Positions 18,389 through 26,933 of a DNA stretch of 64,000 bases are shown piece after piece; the stretch's first letter is position 1, and every line of letters begins with the position of its first letter. The stretch is taken from assembly GCF_002892835.1 (NCBI RefSeq), contig NZ_PJMB01000001.1, positions 310,001 through 374,000 of the forward strand. Direction: 5' to 3'. The position numbers and the translations under genes were made by a program. This stretch comes from Arthrobacter sp. AFG7.2 (lineage in GTDB: Bacteria; Actinomycetota; Actinomycetes; Actinomycetales; Micrococcaceae). The notes beneath the pieces were generated by a model, which worked only from the letters and a program-made list of their open reading frames with translations, was not told the DNA's origin and made no database searches.

Positions 18389-19387
18389 TCAGGAAGCCTG
18401 CAGGTCCGCGATGTCCGCAGCGCCCGCAGCCAGGAGCACTTCGGCGAGTTCGATCCCCAGCAAGGTGGCGCCCACCTCCGTCAGGCCGTCGGTGGCGCGC
18501 TTGTCCCGGACGGATGCAGTGCCGTCCACGGCGCAAACCACGGCCTCAAGGTGCAGCATGCTGCCCTTGCGGTAGGCGTAGGCTCCGACGGGCGCCGCGC
18601 AGCCGGCTTCGAGCCTGGCGAGCAGGGCCCGTTCGGCGGTGACGGCGAGCCGGGTGTCGGGGTCGTCAAGTGCAGTGAGGGCCTGCGCCAGGACGTCCCG
18701 GGAGCCTTCGGCTGATCCTGCCCTGGGCGGGGCATCGGCTGTGCGGCACTCGATGGCCAGCGACCCCTGCCCGGCAGCCGGAAGCATAACCTCGGTTTCG
18801 AGGAACTCACTGACCGCATCCAGCCGGCCGATGCGCTCCAGTCCTGCTGCCGCCAGAACCACGGCGTCAAGGTCGCAGGACTTGCCCGGAACCACATCAC
18901 TGACGGTGTTCCCCGGCAGCCCTGGCACGCGGCCCAGACGGGTGTCCACATTGCCGCGGATGTCGATGATCTCCAGGTCCGGCCGGGCGGTGCGGAGCTG
19001 GGCCGCCCGCCGGGGTGACCCCGTTCCCACCTTGGCACCTGCCGGGAGGTCGGCCAGCTTCAGTCCGTCCCGCGCACAGAGGACATCGCGGACGTCCACG
19101 CGCCGTGGGGTTGCGGCGAGGCTGAGGCCCACCGCCGGTCCGGTAGGGAGGTCCTTGAGCGAGTGGACCGCAACGTCGCATTCGTTCCTGAGCAGCGCAT
19201 CACGCAAAGCCGCAACAAAAACGCCGGTACCGCCCATCTGCGAGAGCGAACCGGTGAGGACGTCGCCGTCGGTCCTGATGTGGACGAGTTCCACCGGGAA
19301 GCCACCGACGGCGGCGAGCTGGTCCGCGGTCTGCTGCGTCTGGGTGAGCGCGAGCTTGCTGGCGCGGGTGCCAATGCGGACCGTCAC
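18389..19387 (-). CDS. hemC: Hydroxymethylbilane synthase (porphobilinogen deaminase) HemC
   Basis: A 332-residue enzyme that polymerises four porphobilinogens. It begins VRIGTRASKLALTQTQQ and has SLKDLPTGP, GTGSPRRAAQL and LDAVVLAAAGLERIGR. Cys263 in LEAGCAAPVGAYA anchors the dipyrromethane cofactor. The GTG at 19387 overlaps the cpfC stop by four bases (GTGA), so it is coupled to cpfC. A 60-base gap separates it from hemD. Confidence 0.96.
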   Translation of the reverse strand: MTVRIGTRASKLALTQTQQTADQLAAVGGFPVELVHIRTDGDVLTGSLSQMGGTGVFVAALRDALLRNECDVAVHSLKDLPTGPAVGLSLAATPRRVDVRDVLCARDGLKLADLPAGAKVGTGSPRRAAQLRTARPDLEIIDIRGNVDTRLGRVPGLPGNTVSDVVPGKSCDLDAVVLAAAGLERIGRLDAVSEFLETEVMLPAAGQGSLAIECRTADAPPRAGSAEGSRDVLAQALTALDDPDTRLAVTAERALLARLEAGCAAPVGAYAYRKGSMLHLEAVVCAVDGTASVRDKRATDGLTEVGATLLGIELAEVLLAAGAADIADLQAS

Positions 19388-20655
19388 TGCTGCGGCGCTC
19401 CCCTGGAAGCCCCCGGCTGGCCGGCCCCGATGCCGTCCGGATAGGAATCGTGCCCGGTACCCACGGTGGTGTCCGCGCCGGCGATGGTGGGCTTTTCACC
19501 GCGGAAGTTTGCGCAGCAGCCGGGCCGGCAGACGTCGTACCAGGGGCCAAGGGCAGTCACTGCCGGGCGGTCACTGATGTTGTTGGCCACGGTCCGTTCT
19601 GAAATCAGGTCCACCATCCCGTTGACGAACTTGCGGTGCGTGCCGGGTGTGGGAACCCGGGTTGCTGCGAGGCCCAGGTTGGCGCACGTTTCAAGGGCCT
19701 CGGTGTCCAGGTCCCAGACGACTTCCATGTGGTCGCTGACGAACCCCAGCGGGACAATGACAATGCCCTTGACGCCCTGGCCCGCCAGTTCCTCAATGGC
19801 GTCGTTGATGTCGGGTTCGAGCCACGGCACGTGCGGGGCACCGGAACGGGACTGGTAGACCAGCGACCACGGGGCAGTGAGGCCGGATTCCTCTTCCACG
19901 CGCTGGATGACGGCGGCAGCGGTGGCGAGGTGCTGGGCCACATAGGCTGAGCCTTCCTCGAATTCGCGGGGTTCGCCCTCGGACCGGCCCGCGGCCTCGG
20001 CATCCCGGGTGGGGATGGAGTGGGTGGCGAACAGGATCTGCACGGGCGCGTCGGGGGTGCCTGCGGCTGCGAGCTGTTCCCGAACTTCCCTAAGGCCCGC
20101 GGCCGTGCCCTCAACGAACGGCTCCACGAAACCGGGGTGGTCGAAGTACTGGCGTACCTTGTCCACTTCCAGCCGGCCGTCCAGGCCGGTTTCGGTCAAT
20201 GCCATGCCGATGTCCTCACGGTACTGGCGGCAGCTGGAGTAACAGGAGTAGGCACTCGTGGTGATCATGAGCAGGCGGCGGTGGCCGGCGTCGTACGCGT
20301 CCTGCAGGGTCTGCGGGATGTAGGGGTCCCAGTTGCGGTTGCCCCAGAGAACCGGCAGCTCGATGCCGCGGGCAGCAAGCTCCGCCTCCAGGGCGGCCTT
20401 CAGTTCGCGGTTCTGCTGGTTGATGGGGCTGATGCCGCCATTGGCCCGGTAGTGGTGCGAGACCTCTTCCAGCCGCTCATCAGGGATGCCGCGGCCGCGG
20501 GTGACGTTGCGGAGGAACGGAATGACGTCCTCCTGGCCCTCCGGCCCGCCGAAGGAGGCGAGGAGGACGGCGTCGTAGTTCTTGGGCGCCATCCGCCCGG
20601 CTTCCGTAACCGGGTTGACGGCGGTGGTGGCGTTGCTGGAATCAGGCTGGCTCAT
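19384..20655 (-). CDS. cpfC: Coproporphyrin III ferrochelatase CpfC
   Basis: A 423-residue ferrochelatase that inserts iron into coproporphyrin III in the coproporphyrin-dependent pathway. It has YDAVLLASFGGPEGQEDV, LLMITTSAYSCYSSCRQY, FATHSIPTRDAEA and VPLGFVSDHMEVVWDLD. Cysteines in SCYSSC and near 376-381 (VCRPGCCANF) suit the [2Fe-2S] cluster of actinobacterial ferrochelatases. The tail after that cluster (to residue 423) is low complexity. The ATG at 20655 overlaps the chdC stop by four bases. ChdC next door points to coproporphyrin rather than protoporphyrin as substrate. The older name is hemH. Confidence 0.95.
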   Translation of the reverse strand: MSQPDSSNATTAVNPVTEAGRMAPKNYDAVLLASFGGPEGQEDVIPFLRNVTRGRGIPDERLEEVSHHYRANGGISPINQQNRELKAALEAELAARGIELPVLWGNRNWDPYIPQTLQDAYDAGHRRLLMITTSAYSCYSSCRQYREDIGMALTETGLDGRLEVDKVRQYFDHPGFVEPFVEGTAAGLREVREQLAAAGTPDAPVQILFATHSIPTRDAEAAGRSEGEPREFEEGSAYVAQHLATAAAVIQRVEEESGLTAPWSLVYQSRSGAPHVPWLEPDINDAIEELAGQGVKGIVIVPLGFVSDHMEVVWDLDTEALETCANLGLAATRVPTPGTHRKFVNGMVDLISERTVANNISDRPAVTALGPWYDVCRPGCCANFRGEKPTIAGADTTVGTGHDSYPDGIGAGQPGASRGAPQQ

Positions 20656-21353
20656 GCGAGCACCTCCGCTACTTCTGCCGGGGAAATCCGGCGTCCGGTG
20701 TAGAACGGGACTTCCTCCCGGACATGGTTGCGTGCTTCCGTGTTGCGCAGGTGGCGCATCAGGTCCACCAGGTCCACGAGGTCGGGGGCCTCAAGGCCAA
20801 GGATCCATTCCCAGTCGCCCAGGGCAAACGAGGAGACGGTGTTGGAGATGACCTGCGGGAACTCCCGGCCCAGGAGGCCATGTTCGCGAAGCATGGCGCC
20901 CCGCTCCTCCTCGGGCAGGATGTACCACTCGTAGGAGCGCACGAACGGGTACACGCACAGCCACTCTGCCGGCGCAACGCCACGTGAGTACGCCGGCGTG
21001 TGGTTCTTGGCGAACTCAGCTTCGCGGTGCACTCCCATGGCGGACCAGACAATTTCGGTACCGGCGAAGAGCGTGCTCCGGCGGATGTCGCGGATTGCCT
21101 GCTGCAGTGCTTCCGGCTTGGAACCGTGCAGCCACACCATGACGTCCGCGTCGGCCCGCATGGCAGAGACGTCGTAACTGCCGCGGTGCGTCACTCCGGC
21201 ATGGTGCAGCCGTTCCAGCAGGGCCTCGAAGTCAGCGGCGGCGTCGGCGCTGCGGATCAGGGTTTCGGAGCGCTTGAATACCGTCCAGAGGGTGAAAAAC
21301 TGCTCGGCTGATTCTTCGGTTTTAGTGACAGATTCGGCAGAAGTGTGGCTCAT
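20652..21353 (-). CDS. chdC: Coproheme decarboxylase ChdC (HemQ)
   Basis: A 232-residue chlorite-dismutase-fold enzyme that oxidatively decarboxylates coproheme to heme b, the last step of the pathway. WTVFKRSE opens the domain, VWLHGSKPEALQQAIRDI and FAKNHTPAYSRG follow, and Tyr135 in CVYPFVRSYEWY sits where the catalytic Tyr lies in actinobacterial ChdC. The ATG at 21353 (MSHTSAES) is chosen over an upstream ATG because the extra 15 residues cover promoter DNA. An eight-base dyad lies 45-65 bases upstream. It leads the chdC-cpfC-hemC overlap group. Confidence 0.95.
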   Translation of the reverse strand: MSHTSAESVTKTEESAEQFFTLWTVFKRSETLIRSADAAADFEALLERLHHAGVTHRGSYDVSAMRADADVMVWLHGSKPEALQQAIRDIRRSTLFAGTEIVWSAMGVHREAEFAKNHTPAYSRGVAPAEWLCVYPFVRSYEWYILPEEERGAMLREHGLLGREFPQVISNTVSSFALGDWEWILGLEAPDLVDLVDLMRHLRNTEARNHVREEVPFYTGRRISPAEVAEVLA

Positions 21354-21397
21354 GGTTACAAGTTTGCCCCTTAGTACCCGCCAAGTCGAAACGGACA

Positions 21398-21418
21398 ACT
21401 TCTACAGGACGTAGAAGT
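21398..21418. promoter_or_regulatory. Perfect dyad upstream of chdC, candidate operator
   Basis: ACTTCTAC (21398-21405) and GTAGAAGT (21411-21418) form a perfect eight-base inverted repeat around a five-base spacer. It lies in the 178-bp gap between cgoX and chdC, 45-65 bases before the chdC ATG. The site suits a dimeric regulator. It does not resemble a DtxR/IdeR box. Confidence 0.5.
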
Positions 21419-21531
21419 GCGCAAAGTCACATTCCGGAGCTGGGTGACTCCCTGCCGCGCGAGGGCCGCAGTCCTGCAGCCGGGGCAGGCAATCGCGTCC
21501 CGCGGCCACGGCTTACGGTTAACGGCAACAT

Positions 21532-22992
21532 TCAGCGGCCCAAAGTCCCGATCTCCTCGATCGTGTCCGAGACCACGGCAGCCAGCCCGTTGCCCGCAAC
21601 CCAGCCACCCACCACAGCCAGGTCCCCCGCGGCCCTGCAGGCCTGCCGGATTTCAGCCACCCGGGCGCGGTGCCCTACTGCCGCAAAGGGCAGGGATCCC
21701 TGCCAGCGGACCACATCCCAGTCCAGGACGTCCTCCTGGCCTATGACCACGCCCAGCAGGGCCTGGGCATCATGCAGGGACGCCGCCAGGAGCTCCGCGT
21801 CTGTTTCCGGGCCGCCGGGCTGTTCCCCTGCCCCGTCCACCCGGCCGTACGAGAGGCGGACAACATGCCGGCCAGGGCCAGCCGCAGCAGCCAGCCAATC
21901 CCATTTTCCGGTGGCATGCGTCAGGGCCTTCGCTTCAATCCCCGGGGTCTGGGGCGCAACGAGCACCCCAGTGCCGCGGGGCCGGCTGTCCAGTTCGGGC
22001 TTGTCCAGGACGAGCGTGACGAGCTTGACGTCCGGTCCGGCCGGAGGCTTCCTCCCCGCCAGGGCGGGCACGGCGTCTTCCAGGAGTTCGACGGCGGACG
22101 GGCCGTCCACTGCGACCACCAGCAGGGCGGCGTCGAATGATGCTCCTGCTGACGTGACGCGCCAACCTTCGGGTGTGCGGCGCACTGAGCTGGCCGGAGT
22201 GCTGGACAGGAGCACAACCCCTGCCGTGCGGAGGTCGTTGACCAGCGCGGTGACCAAGGTGTGCATGCCGCGTTCCAGGCCGGCAACGGCAGAGCCGGCC
22301 TTGGCCGCTCCGGCAGATTCCTGCCGGAGCCCCTTGTGAGCGGATGAAGCGACGCGTGCACGCCGCTGGGCGGAGACAGCAGCGGCGAGGGAGCCGTGGC
22401 GGCGGAGTCCATTGCGAAGTCCCGGCGCCACCATGTCGACGTCGAGCAGTCCGGGATCTGCGGAATGGACGCCTCCCACGACCGGTGCCACCAGCCGTTC
22501 CAGGACCCTGGTCCCCATGCGCGCCTTAACAAGGGCGGCGACGCTGATGACGTCGTCCGATGTACCCACTGAAGCGGGCAGGAGCCTGTCCAGGGAGGCC
22601 CGGAGGGTGCCAAAGAGGCCCAGCGAGCGGCGGACCTCCGGGTCCCACGGGTTGGCCGGAATCCCCAGTACCCCTGTCTTTGGCAGTTCGCGCGGACCGT
22701 CGGGCAGTTGGGCCCAGGCGCCGCCGGGCCTTGGCGGCACGATACTTCCGGCAAGCCCCAGCTCTGCAGCGAGTCCTGCCACCGCATTGGTGCGGGTGGC
22801 AAATGATTCGGCGCCACTGTCCATGGTCAGCCCGGCAACCGTGTGGCTTCCCACGCAGCCGCCCCATTCGGTGCCGGCCTCAAGAAGCGTGACCTGATGC
22901 CCCGCGGACGCAAGCTCCCGGGCGGACAGCAATCCTGAGATGCCGCCGCCGAGCACCAGCGCGGTCCCGGCTCCTGCCGGCGTACTGCCCAT
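21532..22992 (-). CDS. cgoX: Coproporphyrinogen III oxidase CgoX (HemY/HemG-type flavoprotein)
   Basis: A 486-residue FAD enzyme that aromatises coproporphyrinogen III to coproporphyrin III. The dinucleotide fold VLGGGISGLLSARELASAGHQ is at about 12-32, followed by TLLEAGTEWGGCVGS. Internal features include LRRHGSLAAA-type substrate-domain sequence. Its C-terminus has VVGGWVAGNGLAAVVSDT, the second FAD contact. Relatives are often labelled protoporphyrinogen oxidase; ChdC and CpfC in the cluster favour the coproporphyrinogen role. The ATG at 22992 lies four bases after the hemE stop and fits the family start; an upstream extension would lie inside hemE. Confidence 0.94.
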   Translation of the reverse strand: MGSTPAGAGTALVLGGGISGLLSARELASAGHQVTLLEAGTEWGGCVGSHTVAGLTMDSGAESFATRTNAVAGLAAELGLAGSIVPPRPGGAWAQLPDGPRELPKTGVLGIPANPWDPEVRRSLGLFGTLRASLDRLLPASVGTSDDVISVAALVKARMGTRVLERLVAPVVGGVHSADPGLLDVDMVAPGLRNGLRRHGSLAAAVSAQRRARVASSAHKGLRQESAGAAKAGSAVAGLERGMHTLVTALVNDLRTAGVVLLSSTPASSVRRTPEGWRVTSAGASFDAALLVVAVDGPSAVELLEDAVPALAGRKPPAGPDVKLVTLVLDKPELDSRPRGTGVLVAPQTPGIEAKALTHATGKWDWLAAAAGPGRHVVRLSYGRVDGAGEQPGGPETDAELLAASLHDAQALLGVVIGQEDVLDWDVVRWQGSLPFAAVGHRARVAEIRQACRAAGDLAVVGGWVAGNGLAAVVSDTIEEIGTLGR

Positions 22993-22996
22993 GGGA

Positions 22997-24091
22997 CTAC
23001 TCCGGGGAGATGGAGTGGATGAGTTCAACGACCCGCGTGAGGACGGACGGGTCCGTCTCCGGCGGAACACCGTGCCCCAGGTTAACAACGTGGCCGGGTG
23101 CTGCCGCTCCCGCGGCTACGACGTCACGGACGTGCGCTTCGAGGATTTCCCAGGGGGCCGGCAGCAGGGCAGGATCAATGTTTCCCTGTAGGGGCACGGT
23201 GCCGCCCAGCCGTCGGTTCGCTTCATCCAGCGGCAGCCGGTAGTCAACACCCACAACGTCCACGCCCACGTCGCGCATGGCCACCAGCAGCTCTGATGTG
23301 CCGGTACCGAAATGGATGAGCGGCGCCCCGAGGTGCCGGACGTGGTCGAGGGCACGGGTGGAGGCGGGTGCCACATACCTGGTGTAGTCGGCAAGACCAA
23401 GGGAACCGGCCCAGGAGTCAAAGAGCTGGGCGGCTGAAGCGCCGGCCTCGAGCTGTGCCTGCAGGAACATGCCGGAGGCGTCAGCGGCCCAAGTGGCCAG
23501 GGCGTTCCAGGTTTCAGGGTCGGCGTGCATCATGGTCCGCGGACCCAGGTGGTCACGCGACGGCTTGCCTTCCACCATGTAGGCAGCAAGGGTGAAGGGT
23601 GCGCCGGCGAAGCCGATCAACGGCGTCCTGCCAAGTTCCGCCACGGTAAGGCGCACAGCTTCACGGATCGGTTCCAGTGATTCCCACGTGAGACGTGGCA
23701 GCGCTGCCACGTCTGCGGCCGTGCGGACCGGGGTATCCAGGACCGGCCCTACGCCGGGCACAATGTCCACACCCACACCGGCGAGCTTGAGCGGAATGAC
23801 GATGTCGGAAAAGAATATGCCTGCATCCACGTCGTGTCGGCGCACCGGCTGAAGCGTGATCTCGGAAGCCAGCTCCGGCCGCAGGCAGGAGTCCAGCATG
23901 GCCACGCCTTCGCGGACCTTGAGGTACTCCGGCAGCGAGCGACCGGCCTGACGCATGAACCAGACCGGACGGCGGGACGGCTTGCCTCCCCGGTAGGCCG
24001 TAATCAGCGGGGAATCTGCGGTACGGCCATCCACCAGCGGGTGGTCCGCAGCGAGCGCGCCGGCAGGGGACATGGCAGGGCTGGAAGTCAT
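22997..24091 (-). CDS. hemE: Uroporphyrinogen decarboxylase HemE
   Basis: A 364-residue enzyme that decarboxylates the four acetate side chains of uroporphyrinogen III. RRPVWFMRQAGRSLPEYL (about 40-57), IGFAGAPFTLAAYMVEG, and HFGTGTSELL are family hallmarks. The ATG at 24091 (MTSSPAMSPAG) fits family length; AAAGGC abuts it, too close for a normal ribosome binding site. It is the first gene of the minus-strand heme series, immediately followed by cgoX, and diverges from hemA across 158 bases. Confidence 0.95.
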   Translation of the reverse strand: MTSSPAMSPAGALAADHPLVDGRTADSPLITAYRGGKPSRRPVWFMRQAGRSLPEYLKVREGVAMLDSCLRPELASEITLQPVRRHDVDAGIFFSDIVIPLKLAGVGVDIVPGVGPVLDTPVRTAADVAALPRLTWESLEPIREAVRLTVAELGRTPLIGFAGAPFTLAAYMVEGKPSRDHLGPRTMMHADPETWNALATWAADASGMFLQAQLEAGASAAQLFDSWAGSLGLADYTRYVAPASTRALDHVRHLGAPLIHFGTGTSELLVAMRDVGVDVVGVDYRLPLDEANRRLGGTVPLQGNIDPALLPAPWEILEAHVRDVVAAGAAAPGHVVNLGHGVPPETDPSVLTRVVELIHSISPE

Positions 24092-24234
24092 GCCTTTGAT
24101 TGTGCCGAAAATCAGGACTAAAAGATAACGACGAAGTGTCAGGCGCAAGCCCCAACGCCGCGCCGTGGCGGGAATCACAGCTGTTGAGTGGTCACCCGGA
24201 GGCCGGGAGTTGTTCTACCGAGTAACGAAAAAGC

Positions 24235-24240
24235 TATGAT
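24235..24240 (+). promoter_or_regulatory. -10 box of hemA
   Basis: TATGAT, with TTCTAC 16 bases upstream as a possible -35. Initiation about seven bases downstream would fall at 24247-24250, at or beside the GTG start. Confidence 0.6.
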
Positions 24241-24249
24241 TGTCCTGCT

Positions 24250-25566
24250 GTGGTTCTTTTTTCATTGGTGGCTACACACGCCGACATCGATCTTGAGACC
24301 GTTGCTCAGTTGAGCAGCGGTTCTTCGGGGATCGCTACATCCGCCCTCTCCGGATCGCCGGCCGTGACGGGTGCCGTGGTCCTGGCCACGTGCAACCGCT
24401 ACGAAATCTATGGCGAGGCGCCCCACCCCGACGACGTGGAAGCGGCCCGCGCCGCACTTGTAGCCCAGATCAGCGAAATCAGCGGATTGAGCGAGCCGCT
24501 CGTTTCGCGCTCTTTCAGTACCCGCACCGGACCGGAAGTCAGCCAGCACCTTTTTGCTGTCAGCGCAGGCCTGGACTCGGCAGTAGTCGGAGAACGCGAA
24601 ATTGCCGGGCAGGTCCGCCGCGCACTGATTACCGCCCAGCATGAAGGTACGGCGAGTTCCGGCCTGGTCCGGCTGTTCCAGGCTGCTTCCAAGACCGCCA
24701 AGGATGTTGGCGCCCAGACCGCCCTCGGTTCACGGGGCCTGTCCATTGTTTCCGTCGCCCTCGACCTGGCAACTGATCTGTCCGAAAATCCGGACTGGTC
24801 CAGCAAGAAAGTCGTTGTCTTCGGAACAGGAGCCTACGCCGGAGCAACCATGGCGCTCCTGCGCGAACGTGGCTGCACCGACATCTCAGTCTTTTCCTCG
24901 TCCGGCCGCGCCGAAGGATTTGTGGCCACCCGCGGCGGCACCGCACTTGACGCCGATTCGCTGCGGCCGGCAGTGGCTGCGGCAGATGTCATGATCGGCT
25001 GCAGCGGTTCCGATACCAGGGTCGAGGCCGATGAACTGGCCGACGTCCGGGCGAACTCCCCGCAGCCGCTGATCGCTATTGACCTTGCGCTGACCCACGA
25101 TTTCGATCCAGGCGTTGGCGAGCTGGACGGGGTGGAGCTCCTCACACTGGAGTCCGTACGCCTCGCCGCCCCGCAGGAACAGGCAGAGTCGCTTGCCCAG
25201 GCGAGCGGCATCGTCAGCGGCGCCGCCAAGGCGTTCGAGCACGAACGGGAGGTCCGCTCCGTGGATTCCGCCATTGTTGCCCTGCGCCGGCACACCATGA
25301 GCGTCCTGGACGCGGAGATGGAAAAGGTCCGTGCCCGCCACGGCTGCACGGCCGCAGCCGAGGAAGTGGAGTTCGCGCTCCGCCGCATGGTGAAGCAGCT
25401 GCTCCACGTTCCGACTGTGCGGGCCCGCGAGCTTGCAGCAAACGGCCAGCAGGACGACTATGTGGCTGCCCTGGAGGCCCTCTACGGCATTACCGTGGAG
25501 CAGCAGGCGGCCCCGGCCCCGCAGGTTGAATGCCCGGTGGACCACCGCGGCCTGGAAACGGCCTGA
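24250..25566 (+). CDS. hemA: Glutamyl-tRNA reductase HemA
   Basis: A 438-residue NADPH-dependent reductase that turns glutamyl-tRNA(Glu) into glutamate-1-semialdehyde, the committed and usually regulated step. Cys48 in [12 protein letters not shown] is the thioester nucleophile. [28 protein letters not shown] and the Rossmann loop [16 protein letters not shown] follow, and a C-terminal dimerisation helix ends near [10 protein letters not shown]. The GTG at 24250 is used because the TATGAT box is immediately upstream and no Shine-Dalgarno is present, so the mRNA is probably leaderless. It is divergent from hemE. Confidence 0.95.
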   Translation: MVLFSLVATHADIDLETVAQLSSGSSGIATSALSGSPAVTGAVVLATCNRYEIYGEAPHPDDVEAARAALVAQISEISGLSEPLVSRSFSTRTGPEVSQHLFAVSAGLDSAVVGEREIAGQVRRALITAQHEGTASSGLVRLFQAASKTAKDVGAQTALGSRGLSIVSVALDLATDLSENPDWSSKKVVVFGTGAYAGATMALLRERGCTDISVFSSSGRAEGFVATRGGTALDADSLRPAVAAADVMIGCSGSDTRVEADELADVRANSPQPLIAIDLALTHDFDPGVGELDGVELLTLESVRLAAPQEQAESLAQASGIVSGAAKAFEHEREVRSVDSAIVALRRHTMSVLDAEMEKVRARHGCTAAAEEVEFALRRMVKQLLHVPTVRARELAANGQQDDYVAALEALYGITVEQQAAPAPQVECPVDHRGLETA

Positions 25567-25589
25567 CCGCCTGCCCCACAACACTCGAT

Positions 25590-25644
25590 GCTCTATCACT
25601 TAGGGCTCCCAATCCGCCGGTTTGAGAGCCCTAAGTGATAGAGC
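25590..25644. repeat. 19-bp perfect inverted repeat between hemA and moeZ
   Basis: GCTCTATCACTTAGGGCTC (25590-25608) is repeated exactly in reverse complement at 25626-25644, around a 17-base loop. It lies between convergent genes, so it may end both transcripts, but there is no T-run on either side. An AT-richer composition than its surroundings and perfect symmetry also suit a dispersed palindromic element. Confidence 0.7.
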
Positions 25645-25650
25645 AACGGC

Positions 25651-26850
25651 TTAGTAGACGGGCTTGTGCGGTTCCACCTCGCGCACCCACGCGAGGATGC
25701 CGCCGTCGAGATGGCTCACCCGCTGGTAGCCGGCCTGCCGCGCCGCCGCCAGCACGCTGGCGGACCTGGTCCCGGCCTTGCAGTGGAACACGATGTCCCG
25801 GTCCTGCGGAAGCTCGTCCCATGCTTCCCCGGCAAGGATCCTGCCCTGCGGAATCAGCCGGGCCCCGTCTATCCTGACGATGTCGTACTCCCCCGCCTCG
25901 CGGACATCCACCAGTTCGAAGTCCTTCAAGCCTGCCTTCCTCGAGGCCAGCATCGTGGCCAGCTGCGCCGCGGTTACCGAATGTTCAGTATCCGCCTGCT
26001 CTGCCGGTGCTATCCCACAGAAAGCCTCATAATCCGCCAGTTCCGTAATCGGCTCCGCCGCAGGGTCCTTGGACACCCGGATCTCGCGCCAGCTTCCGCC
26101 CAGGGCATCGAAGAGTGCCACCCGGCCCAGCAGGGAACGCCCGACGCCGGTAATCAGCTTGACCGCTTCCGTCACCATCAGTGAGCCGACGGCGGCGCAC
26201 AGCATGCCAAACACGCCGCCCTCCCCGCAGGAGGGCACAGAGCCGGCGGGGGGAGCCTCAGGATAGAGGTCCCGGTAGGTGGGACCATGCTTTTCCCAGA
26301 ACACGCTGACCTGGCCGTCAAACCGGAAAATCGAGCCCCAGACGTAGGGCTTGCCCAGGATGCCAGCAGCATCATTAACCAGGTAGCGGGTAGCGAAGTT
26401 GTCCGCCCCGTCAAGGATGAGGTCATAACCAGCGAAGAGTTCCAGCGCGTTGGAGGAATCCAGGCGGACGTTGTGCAGCCGGACGTCCACGAGGGGGTTC
26501 AGTGCGGCAATCGCATCGCGGGCAGATTCAATTTTGGGCCGGCCGACGTCCGCCACTCCGTGGATCACCTGGCGCTGGAGATTGCTCAGGTCAACGTCGT
26601 CGTCGTCGATGATTCCCAGGGTGCCCACGCCGGCAGCGGCAAGGTACAGGAGCGCCGGGGACCCGAGCCCGCCGGCGCCGATGACCAGCACCTTGGCGTT
26701 CTTAAGGCGCCGCTGCCCCAGCGCCCCGATTTCAGGAATGATGAGGTGCCGCGAGTAGCGCTCCACCTCGTCAGCGGTGAGGTCAGCTGCCGGGTCCACC
26801 AGCGGATCCAAGGACACAGGTGAAACATTTGCACTGAATGTCGAAGCCAT
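25651..26850 (-). CDS. moeZ: MoeZ: ThiF/MoeB-type adenylyltransferase with C-terminal rhodanese
   Basis: A 399-residue two-domain protein. Residues about 28-265 are an E1-like adenylyltransferase (SRHLIIPEIGALGQRRL, ATP loop VLVIGAGGLGSPALLYL, DLSNLQRQVIH, VPSCGEGGVFGMLC). Residues about 290-395 are a rhodanese with the sulphur-carrying Cys in IVFHCKAGTRSA near 355. It activates the C-terminal Gly-Gly of ubiquitin-like sulphur carriers and loads sulphur, serving molybdopterin, thiamine (ThiS is encoded 3 kb away) and related pathways. The ATG at 26850 has TACATT five bases upstream. It is divergent from the TetR gene, as around Rv3206c-Rv3208 of M. tuberculosis. Confidence 0.93.
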   Translation of the reverse strand: MASTFSANVSPVSLDPLVDPAADLTADEVERYSRHLIIPEIGALGQRRLKNAKVLVIGAGGLGSPALLYLAAAGVGTLGIIDDDDVDLSNLQRQVIHGVADVGRPKIESARDAIAALNPLVDVRLHNVRLDSSNALELFAGYDLILDGADNFATRYLVNDAAGILGKPYVWGSIFRFDGQVSVFWEKHGPTYRDLYPEAPPAGSVPSCGEGGVFGMLCAAVGSLMVTEAVKLITGVGRSLLGRVALFDALGGSWREIRVSKDPAAEPITELADYEAFCGIAPAEQADTEHSVTAAQLATMLASRKAGLKDFELVDVREAGEYDIVRIDGARLIPQGRILAGEAWDELPQDRDIVFHCKAGTRSASVLAAARQAGYQRVSHLDGGILAWVREVEPHKPVY

Positions 26851-26855
26851 ACTTC

Positions 26856-26861
26856 AATGTA
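26856..26861 (-). promoter_or_regulatory. -10 box of moeZ
   Basis: TACATT on the minus strand, five bases before the moeZ ATG at 26850. Confidence 0.5.
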
Positions 26862-26933
26862 TGCCCCGGGGTACCGCCCGGTCATATTACCCCGCAGTAA
26901 AGTGGAGGTAACTGCAACGAAAGAAGGACAACC

